29,524 nt of DNA from Oscillospiraceae bacterium (lineage in GTDB: Bacteria; Bacillota; Clostridia; Oscillospirales; Oscillospiraceae), in NCBI GenBank assembly GCA_020025675.1, contig JAHHRS010000022.1, positions 1-29,524 on the forward strand, in the 5' to 3' direction. Positions 7,211-15,509 of the stretch are shown here, one piece after another (the first letter of the stretch is position 1; the number at the start of each line of letters is the position of its first letter). The position numbers were made by a program, and so were the translations under genes. A model generated the notes under the pieces. It saw only the letters and a list, made by a program, of their open reading frames with translations, did not search any database and was not told where the DNA came from.

Positions 7211-9049
7211 TTACTGCCTGCAGAGCTCAGATGCCGCCTTGGCAACAGCCTCAGCATCTATGCCTTTTTCCCTCATAAGCAGAGCTCTGTCACCGTGGGC
7301 AACTATCCCCTCTCCGAGATTTAATAATTTCACTTTATTTAAAGCAACACCTGAAAGAGCCGCCAGTGTCAATATACGCTCACCCACACAGCCGGATTCA
7401 CACACTTCTTCGCTTACTACAAGTCTGCCGGTTTTTCTGACTGAGTTTATACATAAGGGATAATTTTCAGGCTTTACGGCAGATATTTTTACAATTTCCG
7501 CAGAGATGCCCAGTTTTTCCAGTTTTTCGGCAGCGGAAAGCATTTCGTTAACCATAGTTCCGTAACATGCAAGTGTTACATCGCTGCCTTCCTTTATAAT
7601 GCTCTCCTGCTCCTTTCTGGATTCCTTGTACCGGCCTTCTCCGCCTCTGGGGTAACGTATAGCTACCGGGCCGTTAATTTCAAAAAGAGCGCTCTCCAGC
7701 ATATCATGGAGTTCATTAAAGTTTGAAGGGCACAGCAATGTTAAACCGGGAACCGAGCTAAGGTAACTGACATCAAATACGCCGTTATGTGTCTCTCCGT
7801 CGCCGCCTACAATACCTGCTCTGTCAATACCGAGAACAACGTGCAGATTAAGCAGTGAGATGTCATGTATAAGCATGTCAAAGCCTCTCTGCTCAAAGCT
7901 TGAGTAAACTGCAAAAACCGGCAGCATCCCTTGTTTTGCAAGTCCTGCCGCCATTGCGGTTGAATGTCCTTCAGCAATTCCGGTGTCAATAAAGCGGTCG
8001 GGAAATTTTTTTGCAAAAGCATCAAGTCCTGTTCCGCTGGCCATAGCCGCTGTAATAGCGCATATTCTGTCATTTTTCTCCGCAAATTCACAAAGATATT
8101 CTCCGAATTTCTCAGAAAAACTATCTTTTTCAGGGGGCAATTCCCCTGTAACCGGATCAAAGGGGCCAACACCGTGATAGCATTCAGGCCGTTCCTCTGC
8201 AAAATCACAGCCCTTGCCTTTTTTTGTGAGCACATGCACAAGGACAGGCTCTCGTCTGTCTCTTGCCCAACGTAATACATGCTCCAATTCCTTTACATCA
8301 TGTCCGTCAACAGGGCCAAGATAATAAAGACCCATAGAACTGAACATATTTCCGGGCAGTATATGCCATTTTAACCATTCCTTTATTCTATGGTTAAAAG
8401 CATAAAGTCTCGGTAACTTTGTAAATACAGCCTTATACCAACGTTTAAAGCTAATATATCCCTGCCTTACCCGCATTTTCTGCAAAAGTTTGGCAATGCC
8501 CCCAACATTTGTGTCAATGGACATGTTGTTGTCATTTAATATAATAACCATTGGTTCACCGCTTGCTCCTGCATATGCAAGCCCCTCATAGGCAAGACCT
8601 CCGGTCAATGCACCGTCGCCCAAAAGAGCGACAACATCATAATCTTCTCCCGATATTGTTCTGGCCTTGGCCATACCGACAGCAACAGACACGGAGTTTG
8701 AGGCGTGACCGGCTATGAAAGCATCGTCGTCGCTCTCGTTTGGCTTGGGATAACCGGAAAGTCCTCCGTACTGCCTTAAAGTCGGAAACTTTTCTTTTCT
8801 CCCTGTTATAATTTTGTGAGTGTAGCTCTGGTGGCCTACATCGAAAACAATGCGGTCTTTGGAGCTGTCATATACTCTATGCAGTGCAACACTTAGCTCT
8901 ACTGTTCCCAAATTGGAGGCCAAATGTCCTCCTGTTTTTGAGAGATTGTCTATCAAAAATTCTCTTATTTCTTTACAGAGCGGAACGAGCTTATAATCTT
9001 TAAGCTGTTTAATGTCTTCTGACGAATTTATTCTATCTAATATACCCAC
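7211..9049 (-). CDS. dxs: 1-deoxy-D-xylulose-5-phosphate synthase
   Basis: 612 residues; thiamine-diphosphate enzyme that condenses pyruvate with glyceraldehyde 3-phosphate, the first step of the MEP isoprenoid pathway. Visible are FDVGHQSYTHKI (69-80), GDGALTGG (144-151) with LNDNNMSID (171-179) forming the ThDP/Mg site, FIDTGIAEGHS with the catalytic Glu of the transketolase pyrimidine domain, GGDGETHNGVFD, and a C-terminal transketolase domain. Translation starts at GTG (9049-9047), preceded by AGGGG. It follows ispA after 32 bases, a gap holding a tiny GCGAA/TTCGC hairpin. Together with ispA it forms an isoprenoid precursor pair. Confidence 0.97.
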   Translation of the reverse strand: MGILDRINSSEDIKQLKDYKLVPLCKEIREFLIDNLSKTGGHLASNLGTVELSVALHRVYDSSKDRIVFDVGHQSYTHKIITGRKEKFPTLRQYGGLSGYPKPNESDDDAFIAGHASNSVSVAVGMAKARTISGEDYDVVALLGDGALTGGLAYEGLAYAGASGEPMVIILNDNNMSIDTNVGGIAKLLQKMRVRQGYISFKRWYKAVFTKLPRLYAFNHRIKEWLKWHILPGNMFSSMGLYYLGPVDGHDVKELEHVLRWARDRREPVLVHVLTKKGKGCDFAEERPECYHGVGPFDPVTGELPPEKDSFSEKFGEYLCEFAEKNDRICAITAAMASGTGLDAFAKKFPDRFIDTGIAEGHSTAMAAGLAKQGMLPVFAVYSSFEQRGFDMLIHDISLLNLHVVLGIDRAGIVGGDGETHNGVFDVSYLSSVPGLTLLCPSNFNELHDMLESALFEINGPVAIRYPRGGEGRYKESRKEQESIIKEGSDVTLACYGTMVNEMLSAAEKLEKLGISAEIVKISAVKPENYPLCINSVRKTGRLVVSEEVCESGCVGERILTLAALSGVALNKVKLLNLGEGIVAHGDRALLMREKGIDAEAVAKAASELCRQ

Positions 9050-9067
9050 TTGGAAACCCCTGTTATT

Positions 9068-9081
9068 GCGAAATTATTCGC
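9068..9081. other. Small hairpin between ispA and dxs
   Basis: GCGAA and TTCGC surround a four-base loop immediately after the ispA stop codon. It is too short and lacks a T tract, so it is not a terminator. It might modulate stability or separate initiation at the GTG start of dxs from upstream translation. Confidence 0.35.
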
Positions 9082-9948
9082 TTAGTTAAATCTCTTTGCC
9101 AAGGAGTCAGCAAGACTGTTCAGGAAATCTGTGTCTGTAAAAGCTTCTCTTAAGATATTTTTTGCAAATTCTGTAAGCTTCTCGACAGTTTGCTCACATC
9201 CATCCTTACCCATTAGGACCATGTATGTATTCTTTTTCTCATCCTTATCAGATCCTATGGGCTTTCCCAGCTGTTCCTTGGTACTGAGGACATCAAGCAT
9301 ATCGTCTCTTATCTGAAATGCCATGCCTATGGCAGCGCCAAACTGCCCTGCTGCGTCCATCATAATGCGGCTGCCTCCTGCGGCAGCAACACCCATTTGA
9401 CAGGCAGCAACAAGAAGAGCGCCGGTCTTACGGCTGTTTATATCTGTAAGTTCCTGTTCGGTTAGAACTTTACCCTCGCCAAGCATATCAAGGTACTGCC
9501 CGCCGCACATGCCGTCAATACCCACAGCATCAGCCAGTGCCTCAGCACAGGCCACACGGCGGTCGGACGGAAGACCACACCTCAGAATAGTTCCGAAAGC
9601 CTCTGCCTGAAGAGCGTCACCGGCAAGAGTTGCAGTACACTCACCGTAGACCACATGATTTGTAGGTCTGCCGCGTCTGAGATCATCATTGTCCATGCAC
9701 GGCAGGTCATCGTGAATAAGGCTGTAAGTATGAAGCATTTCTATGGCGCAGGCAACAGGCATTGCCGCCTCCACATCGCCGCCGGAAATACGGCAAAACT
9801 CCAGAACGAGCATTGGTCTTATACGTTTGCCGCCTGCAAGCAGACTGTACCGCATAGCATCTGCAAGTCCTGCCTGAGGTATATCTTCATTTTTAAAGTA
9901 GCTCTCAAGAGCCCCATCTATCTTTTCTTTATATTCGTTTGCAGTCAT
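9082..9948 (-). CDS. ispA: Farnesyl diphosphate synthase (polyprenyl synthetase family)
   Basis: 288 residues from the ATG at 9948. It condenses DMAPP/GPP with IPP, normally to farnesyl diphosphate. The first aspartate-rich motif is HDDLPCMDNDDLRRGRPTNH (79-98) and the second is FQIRDDMLD. Tyr75, five residues before the first Asp of the motif, is the aromatic chain-length stop typical of C15 synthases. An in-frame ATG 18 bases upstream would overlap xseB; the ATG at 9948 is chosen because AAGGAG lies nine bases before it and it sits one base past the xseB stop. The xseB-ispA-dxs order is conserved in Firmicutes. Confidence 0.94.
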   Translation of the reverse strand: MTANEYKEKIDGALESYFKNEDIPQAGLADAMRYSLLAGGKRIRPMLVLEFCRISGGDVEAAMPVACAIEMLHTYSLIHDDLPCMDNDDLRRGRPTNHVVYGECTATLAGDALQAEAFGTILRCGLPSDRRVACAEALADAVGIDGMCGGQYLDMLGEGKVLTEQELTDINSRKTGALLVAACQMGVAAAGGSRIMMDAAGQFGAAIGMAFQIRDDMLDVLSTKEQLGKPIGSDKDEKKNTYMVLMGKDGCEQTVEKLTEFAKNILREAFTDTDFLNSLADSLAKRFN

Positions 9949-9949
9949 A

Positions 9950-10183
9950 TCATTCTTCTCCTTCAAAAGGCAGCTCCACCGGCTCTCTGTCAGGGCCTTT
10001 TTTAAGTTTGACTACCTTCTGTTCCGCATCATCAAGCATTTTGTTGCAGGAGGACAAAAGTGATGTTCCCTCTTCAAAAAGTTTAAGGGAGTCGCTCAAC
10101 GGCATATCTCCCTTTTCGAGATGACGGACGATTTCTTCGAGTTTTTCCAAGGACTGCTCAAAATTAAGTTTCTTCCCTGCCAT
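9950..10183 (-). CDS. xseB: Exodeoxyribonuclease VII small subunit
   Basis: 77 residues with the family pattern FEQSLEKLEEIVRHLEKGD (8-26), PLSDSLKLFEEGTSLLSSC and an acidic C-terminus; the protein is a helical hairpin. Several XseB subunits bind each XseA to form the enzyme that degrades single-stranded DNA. GAGGTG precedes the ATG, and the gene starts 9 bases after xseA stops. Confidence 0.95.
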   Translation of the reverse strand: MAGKKLNFEQSLEKLEEIVRHLEKGDMPLSDSLKLFEEGTSLLSSCNKMLDDAEQKVVKLKKGPDREPVELPFEGEE

Positions 10184-10192
10184 ACGCTCACC

Positions 10193-11401
10193 TCAGCTAT
10201 TTAATTTAAGGCTCTCAACGACACAGCCCGCTTCACCATCGGAAAAGCGGAGATTTATCCTGTCGCCCTTATTGAGTTCTGAGGCCTGTTTAATCGTCTC
10301 TCCATCTGATTTTGAAGCAACGGTATATCCACGACTCAAAACTCTTAATGGGCTCATAGCATCAAGAGATGCCGCAAGCGAAATAAAATTCCTGCGGCTG
10401 ACAGAGATAATACTCTCCTGTGCGGCAATAAGCCTTCTGAATATATAATCTAAATTCTGCCGCCTGTTATCTATCTGGACAGTAGGCTCTGTTATAACAG
10501 GCTTTGAACCTATATAGCTCAGTCTTTCCCGATAGCTTTTCAGCTTAGAAGCGACAGACTGTGTAAGTATAGTTTCAAGCTTGTTTAAGTGATTTCTCAT
10601 ATCAGTGCAGTCCGGGACTGCAATCTCGGCTGCATTTGAAGGTGTAGATGCTCTGGCATCTGCCACAAAGTCAGATATAGTGACATCCGGTTCATGACCC
10701 ACAGCGGAGATAACAGGTATCTCGGAGGCAAATATTGCTCTCGCTACCCGCTCATCGTTAAATGCCCACAGATCCTCAATAGAGCCGCCGCCACGGCCTG
10801 TAATTATCAGGTCCGCAATTTTAAATTCATTGGCATACCTAATGGCTCCGGCAATTTCCGGCGGCGCTTCAACGCCCTGCACCCTGACCGGCAAAAGCAG
10901 CACCCGGCTCATGGGCCAGCGACGTCCCAGTATCCTTATCATGTCATGCACGGCGGCACCGGCAGAAGAGGTAATAATGGCTATTCTTTCCGGCATTACA
11001 GGCAGCGCCTTTTTATGTTCTCTGTCAAAAAGGCCTTCCTGGTTGAGTTTAGCCTTGAGCTGCTCGAATGCAATCTGCAAATCGCCGGTACCTTCCGGCA
11101 TAAGCTGACTGCACTGGAGCTGATATGCTCCGTCTCTTTCGTATACTGCAATCCGTCCGTAGGCAAGAACGCTCATCCCGTTTTCAGGTCTATAACGAAG
11201 TTTTTGGGCGTTGCCTCTGAACATTACGCAGCGTAAACTGCCTCCGCTGTCTTTGAGTGAAAAATAATGATGACCTGAAGGATAGATTTTATAGTTTGAA
11301 AGTTCGCCCTTAATGCAGACGTTCATAAAAAGAGGCTCAGACTCAATATGGGCCTTCATTAAGCTGTTGAGCTCCGAAACAGTTAAAATCTGATTATTCA
11401 T
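10193..11401 (-). CDS. xseA: Exodeoxyribonuclease VII large subunit
   Basis: 402 residues. An N-terminal OB-fold (about 5-100; LTVSELNSLMKAHIE, IKGELSNYK, GHHYFSLKD) is followed by the nuclease domain with PERIAIITSSAGAAVHD, GRGGGSIEDLWAFNDE and SAVGHEPDVTISDFVAD, all typical of XseA. A coiled-coil region and a C-terminal segment (LSRGYTVASKSDGETI) complete the chain. It forms exonuclease VII with XseB. The ribosome binding site is weak, and the gene follows nusB by 21 bases. Confidence 0.96.
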   Translation of the reverse strand: MNNQILTVSELNSLMKAHIESEPLFMNVCIKGELSNYKIYPSGHHYFSLKDSGGSLRCVMFRGNAQKLRYRPENGMSVLAYGRIAVYERDGAYQLQCSQLMPEGTGDLQIAFEQLKAKLNQEGLFDREHKKALPVMPERIAIITSSAGAAVHDMIRILGRRWPMSRVLLLPVRVQGVEAPPEIAGAIRYANEFKIADLIITGRGGGSIEDLWAFNDERVARAIFASEIPVISAVGHEPDVTISDFVADARASTPSNAAEIAVPDCTDMRNHLNKLETILTQSVASKLKSYRERLSYIGSKPVITEPTVQIDNRRQNLDYIFRRLIAAQESIISVSRRNFISLAASLDAMSPLRVLSRGYTVASKSDGETIKQASELNKGDRINLRFSDGEAGCVVESLKLNS

Positions 11402-11422
11402 AATTAATTTCCGAAATTATTC

Positions 11423-11908
11423 TCAGGTTTCAGCTTCCTGAGTTTTCACAGCCCCGGGCTGGTCTCCGAACTCTCCCCGCATAAAGCCGCCGAGAACACC
11501 GTTAACAAAAGAAACTGTCTCCGGCTCATCATAGCTCTTGCACAGCTCCACAGCTTCATTTATTGCCGCAGAATTAGGTACATCATCCATATAGAGTATC
11601 TCACATATGGCGCAGCGCATAACTGCAAGGGCTGTTCTTGAAATCCTGCCTATTTTCCATCCCTTGGCATAGCGCTCGATAAAGCCGTCTATTTCAGAGC
11701 GGTTTTCCGCTGTAAGAGTTACAAGGCGGCGTATATAGTCCATCTGCTGCTCATCGGGGTATTCGCTGTAAAGCTCTCCTTCTTCCTCCAGGCTCTCATA
11801 GTGCTCAAAAGAGAAGAATTGATCCAATACATCGGATATAGCCATATTGTTTGCAGCCGCGGCAAAGCCAAGCTGAATGGCAAGCTCTCTTGCAGTAGTT
11901 CTCTTCAT
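11423..11908 (-). CDS. nusB: Transcription antitermination factor NusB
   Basis: 161 residues, an all-helical RNA-binding protein that joins NusE/S10 at boxA during rRNA antitermination. The N-terminus TTARELAIQLGFA and the C-terminal half (IGRISRTALAVMRCAICEILYMDDVPNSAAINEAVELCKSY region, conserved RIs..d.aiLR-like and P-x-x-v-aiNEavelaK elements) match NusB. It is a little longer than the usual ~140 residues, with an insertion of acidic residues near 50 and an acidic tail. GGGGGAC precedes the start. It follows the Asp23-like gene, as in many Firmicutes. Confidence 0.94.
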   Translation of the reverse strand: MKRTTARELAIQLGFAAAANNMAISDVLDQFFSFEHYESLEEEGELYSEYPDEQQMDYIRRLVTLTAENRSEIDGFIERYAKGWKIGRISRTALAVMRCAICEILYMDDVPNSAAINEAVELCKSYDEPETVSFVNGVLGGFMRGEFGDQPGAVKTQEAET

Positions 11909-11926
11909 TATTTGTCCCCCGAAATC

Positions 11927-12289
11927 TTATTTATCAAAGGCAATGCCTGAAACGTGAACGTTAACCTCCGCCTTTTCAATGCCGGTGGTAGACTGAACAA
12001 TATTCATTATCCTGTCCTGAGCATTTCTGGCTACATTGACAATGTTGCAGCCATACTTTACTGTAATTATTACGTCCACAACAATTTTATCATCAACAAA
12101 CTGGACTTTTATACCTCTGCTCAGAGACTTTAATCCTATGAGCTCGGCCAGGTCAGAGCCTGCGGTGTTGGAAAGACCGGCTATACCTTCCAGCTCTGAG
12201 ATAGCAGAACGAACGATGCTGGATATAACGTCCTCGGATATATTGATGCTGCCCTTTTCTTCCTGACATCTGATGTAATTATCGCCCAT
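11927..12289 (-). CDS. Asp23/Gls24 family protein
   Basis: 120 residues, matching the Asp23 family (PF03780; YqhY-like). The hallmark segments are GSINISEDVISSIVRSAISELEGIAGL (from residue 13) and VDVIITVKYGCNIVNVARNAQDRI, then a GIEKAEVNVHVSGI-type ending. YqhY-type members sit beside nusB or acc genes in Firmicutes and have been linked to fatty-acid synthesis or envelope stress. The acetyl-CoA carboxylase genes that accompany yqhY in Bacillus are not present here. AGGAGG is ideally placed before the ATG, and an extended -10 promoter lies upstream. Confidence 0.9.
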   Translation of the reverse strand: MGDNYIRCQEEKGSINISEDVISSIVRSAISELEGIAGLSNTAGSDLAELIGLKSLSRGIKVQFVDDKIVVDVIITVKYGCNIVNVARNAQDRIMNIVQSTTGIEKAEVNVHVSGIAFDK

Positions 12290-12317
12290 TGTATTTCCTC
12301 CTAAATGAATTCAGAGT

Positions 12318-12326
12318 ATTCTATCA
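12318..12326 (-). promoter_or_regulatory. Extended -10 promoter for asp23-nusB operon
   Basis: On the minus strand TGATAGAAT gives an extended -10 (TG-N-TAGAAT) about 30 bases before the asp23 start. The -35 region is poor (TTTATT at 17-base spacing). It lies after the spoIIIA terminator, so it could give the cluster expression independent of sporulation. Confidence 0.4.
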
Positions 12327-12414
12327 CATTTCCACGAAAAAATAAAGACAAATAATGAAATATACTCCACTTCTTAGGAAATTATTTTTTGTTTCTTTAA
12401 TTTCTGCTGTTTCT

Positions 12415-12456
12415 TTACAAAAAAGAAAGCCTGACTCAAGATATTTGAATCAGGCT
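12415..12456 (-). terminator. Terminator of the spoIIIA operon
   Basis: Arms AGCCTGA (12428-12434) and TCAGGCT (12450-12456) plus an inner TCAA/TTGA extension form the stem; on the minus strand a TTTCTTTTTTG tract follows. It stands right after the spoIIIAH stop and separates the sporulation operon from asp23-nusB. Confidence 0.85.
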
Positions 12457-12464
12457 GAATATTT

Positions 12465-13004
12465 TCAGGCACGCACTTCTATTATGCTCAGCTGAGCGGC
12501 CTCGTATTCCGTTTCGCTGCATATTATATCGGTTATCTGAGCCACGGCTTCTTCGCTCAGTCCTTCCGATGGTGCCGGCACTGCAACAGTCACAGCATCG
12601 TTTCCTATGTACACCACGCAGTCGGAAAAATTCTTGGCAAGCAAAAGATTTTCTATCTGGCTTTCCTTCATTGTGCATGTAGCCATAGCCGCAATGGAAT
12701 TCATTGCACTGTCTATAGTCTCCTGAGATGCAGTTTCAGCAGTAGCGGCTGACTGCAAAAGTTCCAGTGCCTCGTCTCTTGATACCTGCCGAGTGAGTCT
12801 CGCCTCATCAAAATATCCGGTGGGGCTGCTCATGGCTGCACCGGCGAATTTTTCATCTGCGTCCATCATTGCCGCATCTTCCGCTGACACCATTTCGGTA
12901 TCCGGATTACCCCAGCGGTTATTATATGACCAGTTAAGAGCCACCGCCGCACATACGAAAAGTAGAACTGCTATCATTGTAATATTGCGCTTCTTGTTTT
13001 TCAT
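12465..13004 (-). CDS. spoIIIAH: Stage III sporulation protein AH
   Basis: 179 residues from the ATG at 13004. It has a single N-terminal membrane segment (about 8-25) and an outer domain ending in a ring-building fold (about 100-179). The conserved YFDEARLTRQVSRDEALELL (64-83) typical of SpoIIIAH follows a linker. In the mother cell SpoIIIAH binds forespore SpoIIQ to form the engulfment channel. An ATG seven codons upstream is possible, but GGAG lies four bases before the one chosen. It is the last gene of spoIIIAA-AH. Somewhat shorter than the 218-residue B. subtilis protein. Confidence 0.93.
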   Translation of the reverse strand: MKNKKRNITMIAVLLFVCAAVALNWSYNNRWGNPDTEMVSAEDAAMMDADEKFAGAAMSSPTGYFDEARLTRQVSRDEALELLQSAATAETASQETIDSAMNSIAAMATCTMKESQIENLLLAKNFSDCVVYIGNDAVTVAVPAPSEGLSEEAVAQITDIICSETEYEAAQLSIIEVRA

Positions 13005-13028
13005 TTTTCTCCAAACTCCTCCCATTAT

Positions 13029-13352
13029 TTAATCCGCAAATTTCAGTACAGTAATTTTATCTGAGCCAAAACCGGTATATGAACCTATCGCCCTGATTAT
13101 GTCAAGGCGTACTTTAGCATCGTCCGCTCCGCGGCAGACTACAACTACCCCGCTTTCAGACACGATCACTCTGGCCTCCCCCACCCCCTCGGTGCTGGAA
13201 AGAATTTGCTGAAAGGCGGCGTCTTTGTCCTGAGTATCCGTTGAGGTTTTGGAGCCTGTGGGCAACAGCATTAGCATTATCCCGATAACGAGCACCAGAA
13301 GCGGATATTTGAATTTTTGTAAGTTTGCAAATTTCCCTTTTATTTCACTCAT
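13029..13352 (-). CDS. spoIIIAG: Stage III sporulation protein AG, minimal form
   Basis: 107 residues, about half the 229 of B. subtilis. A membrane segment (about 15-31) is followed by a compact ring-building motif domain (about 45-105): FQQILSSTEGVGEARVIV leads directly into GVVVVCRGADDAKVRLDI and FGSDKITVLK. Most SpoIIIAG proteins have a long insertion between these two parts, which in B. subtilis forms the extra beta structure of the 30-subunit ring; here the junction is only about residues 65-68. The frame is open throughout, with no sign of a frameshift. The start overlaps the spoIIIAF end by 8 bases. Identity rests on position and on the conserved C-terminal segment. Confidence 0.88.
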   Translation of the reverse strand: MSEIKGKFANLQKFKYPLLVLVIGIMLMLLPTGSKTSTDTQDKDAAFQQILSSTEGVGEARVIVSESGVVVVCRGADDAKVRLDIIRAIGSYTGFGSDKITVLKFAD

Positions 13353-13827
13353 TGTCGTTCCAATACTGCCTTTCCGGCGCTATGCCCAGCTCTGATGTAA
13401 TAATTTCTTTTAAATTAACTTTGAGCTTCTCTTCTCCAGAACATTCAAGTTCTGCAGTTGCCGGAACCCAAAGTCCCTGAGTGCTCCACTCAACGCCTAC
13501 TTTTACCTTCTCCGCCTTCAAGCCAAGCTTTGCGGCTTTGTCCATAATATATGCTTCATATTGAGACTGTATGACAAGTCTGTTCAGGCGTGAATTTATT
13601 TCTTCTCCTTCCGTCCGGAGGCTTTGTTCTCTTTCCTCAAGTTTTGCAAGCTCAAGAGCATATGATGAAAAATCCATTTCTTTCATAGGCATTAAAATAC
13701 TCATAATCAAAGTCGCAGCGCAAAGAACGGTCATTATTTTTTTTACGCTTCCTTCCGGGCTTATACTCATGGCTGCCCCGCAGAGAAGGGACATGGCGCA
13801 TAGTCCCCGTGCCGAATTTTCAATCAT
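13345..13827 (-). CDS. spoIIIAF: Stage III sporulation protein AF
   Basis: 160 residues with two N-terminal hydrophobic segments (about 8-22 and 28-46) and a soluble domain rich in charged residues (about 55-160), the organisation of SpoIIIAF. The family is part of the SpoIIIA transenvelope complex in the mother cell; its ring-building-like domain is predicted to join the basal platform. Its ATG overlaps the spoIIIAE stop (ATGA), and its end overlaps spoIIIAG. Sequence is poorly conserved, so the name depends on synteny and topology. Confidence 0.88.
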   Translation of the reverse strand: MIENSARGLCAMSLLCGAAMSISPEGSVKKIMTVLCAATLIMSILMPMKEMDFSSYALELAKLEEREQSLRTEGEEINSRLNRLVIQSQYEAYIMDKAAKLGLKAEKVKVGVEWSTQGLWVPATAELECSGEEKLKVNLKEIITSELGIAPERQYWNDNE

Positions 13828-14921
13828 AGATTAACCACCTTAATACCGGACATTATGGATATGAAAAGCATAATACCGCAGCTGCCCAGAAGTCCCATAA
13901 GCATGGCAGCCGCAGTTCCCACGCTGTTCAAAAGACCTGATATTCTGTTGCCCGGCAGCATTTCAGCCACCGCAGAAACTGCTTTATATAAAAGCATCTT
14001 TACACTTAGAACCGCAAACGGGCCTGCACACATAACGCAAACAGCTATTAGGCTGAAAACACCGGCAGAATTTTTTATAAGCGAGGCAGATGCCAAAACT
14101 GCTGATGCTGCATCCGATATAATGCCGCCAACCACAGGCAAAGAATTTGATATTATGGTTTTTGCTGTTTTAACGGCCATTGCATCTGCGCTCCCTGCAA
14201 TTATTCCGCTCATTCCTATGTAGGCGCTAAATCCTATACATATAACCGTCATAAGCATTACTGCAATGCTTTTGCACAGCTTTGAACCGGAACGAAGTAT
14301 AGAATTATCGAATATAGATGAGCTTAAGGACATGGCAAGATATGTGTAAATTAGCGGAATTATGAAACTTGTGGCTGCTGACATAAAAAGCTCCATTGCC
14401 ATACATGCTCCTGCGTATTTTACAGAGGAAGAACCAACTGCGCCGCATGCGGCGGCCGCAGTGAAAATTGCGGGCATGGCGGCTCTTGAATAGTCCGAGA
14501 GTCGGTTTATTGCATCTATTGCTTGAGAGATTATGCCATCCATAGTTCCTGAAAGCATATATGCAACCGTACAGCAGCCAGCAATTTGAATGTAGTCGGG
14601 GAAATTTCCCTCAGTGCAGAGTGAAGCAGCTAAACCGCAAAGAACAGAAACCGCCAGAATGGAAAAAACAAATTTAAGTTCTGTTCTTATACCCTCTAAA
14701 GCTTTTTCCCGTATATTGCCAAGCAGTCGTTTAAATGCCCCCTGTACATCCAGTTTCCCGTCAAGTCTGAGTTCTCCGCTTATTTCTTTTTCCTCGTCTC
14801 CCAGAGCATTTTCCACCTCATATATTCCCGTCATGTCAGCAAATTCTTTATCTATGTTGTCAGCGTATGCCGTAAGTACAAATAATGGCAAAATGAAAAT
14901 AAAACACAGAAGCTTTTTCAA
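13824..14921 (-). CDS. spoIIIAE: Stage III sporulation protein AE
   Basis: 365 residues starting from TTG at 14921. This start gives a typical signal peptide (LKKLLCFIFILPLFVLTAYA), has AGGTGG seven bases upstream, and overlaps the spoIIIAD stop as TTGA. A longer in-frame reading from 15041 would put 40 atypical residues before the signal peptide and overlap spoIIIAD by about 120 bases, so it is rejected. Multiple membrane segments follow from about 80 on, with GISAYIGMSGIIAG-like and LPVVGGIISDAASAVLA stretches typical of SpoIIIAE. In family models it is the multi-pass permease-like component of the SpoIIIA channel. Confidence 0.92.
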   Translation of the reverse strand: MKKLLCFIFILPLFVLTAYADNIDKEFADMTGIYEVENALGDEEKEISGELRLDGKLDVQGAFKRLLGNIREKALEGIRTELKFVFSILAVSVLCGLAASLCTEGNFPDYIQIAGCCTVAYMLSGTMDGIISQAIDAINRLSDYSRAAMPAIFTAAAACGAVGSSSVKYAGACMAMELFMSAATSFIIPLIYTYLAMSLSSSIFDNSILRSGSKLCKSIAVMLMTVICIGFSAYIGMSGIIAGSADAMAVKTAKTIISNSLPVVGGIISDAASAVLASASLIKNSAGVFSLIAVCVMCAGPFAVLSVKMLLYKAVSAVAEMLPGNRISGLLNSVGTAAAMLMGLLGSCGIMLFISIMSGIKVVNL

Positions 14922-15304
14922 ATAAATCCACCTATCATTTTCAAAACGCTCAGAATAAGAGGCATTGCTATACTCATGGCACATATACTGCCTGCAAGCT
15001 CCATTGCAGAGGCAACCGCGGTCTGAGAAGAATCTCTGCACAAATCAGAAGAGAGCTTTGTGATTATTGCCACTGCAAGGCATTTTACAACCGGAGCAAT
15101 AAGCGTCTCTGTGCCTCCGGCAATATTTTTTACGGTTTCCGATAGCTCCTTTATGCCCTCTGCAAATCCCATGGCCGCCGTAACTATAAGCGCCGTTACA
15201 CATGCTCCCAAAAGCATGGATATTTCAGGATTTGATTTTTTTATTAAAAGTCCTACGGCGGCAGCCGTAAGAGCTGCGGCCGCCGATTTCATAATAAGTT
15301 CCAT
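14918..15304 (-). CDS. spoIIIAD: Stage III sporulation protein AD
   Basis: 128 residues with four hydrophobic segments; KKSNPEISMLLG (22-33) matches the family's K-x-x-x-P-x-x-x-x-L pattern after the first helix. With SpoIIIAC it forms small membrane components of the SpoIIIA complex. It starts two bases after the spoIIIAC stop with little ribosome binding site, which suggests coupled translation; an ATG four codons in is an alternative start. Confidence 0.9.
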   Translation of the reverse strand: MELIMKSAAAALTAAAVGLLIKKSNPEISMLLGACVTALIVTAAMGFAEGIKELSETVKNIAGGTETLIAPVVKCLAVAIITKLSSDLCRDSSQTAVASAMELAGSICAMSIAMPLILSVLKMIGGFI

Positions 15305-15306
15305 AA

Positions 15307-15501
15307 CTATAACCCGAAGAGGTTTTTAATAATGTTGAACAGCTCACTTATTTTCTGAACCACTATCATAAGTACAACTACGAGTGCTGTTATAGTGGTC
15401 ATAAGGGCTTGCTCGTCCCTGCCGGAGCGCTGAAGCAAAATATTGAGAACCGAAACCAGGATTCCAACGGCAGCTATTTTAAAAATCAGGTCAACATCCA
15501 T
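15307..15501 (-). CDS. spoIIIAC: Stage III sporulation protein AC
   Basis: 64 residues with two membrane helices (about 5-24 and 33-50) joined by LLQRSGRDEQA (22-32), a conserved feature of SpoIIIAC. Length matches the B. subtilis protein (68). TAGGAG precedes the ATG. It belongs to the basal membrane platform of the forespore channel. Confidence 0.93.
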   Translation of the reverse strand: MDVDLIFKIAAVGILVSVLNILLQRSGRDEQALMTTITALVVVLMIVVQKISELFNIIKNLFGL

Positions 15502-15509
15502 AGTAACTC

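Noticed and set aside
10694..11236. 180-residue open frame antisense to xseA
   Set aside because: Shadow of the conserved xseA frame; composition is not protein-like and no start signal is visible.
12436..12678. 80-residue minus-strand frame overlapping spoIIIAH
   Set aside because: Alternative frame of spoIIIAH running into the terminator, without its own start signals.
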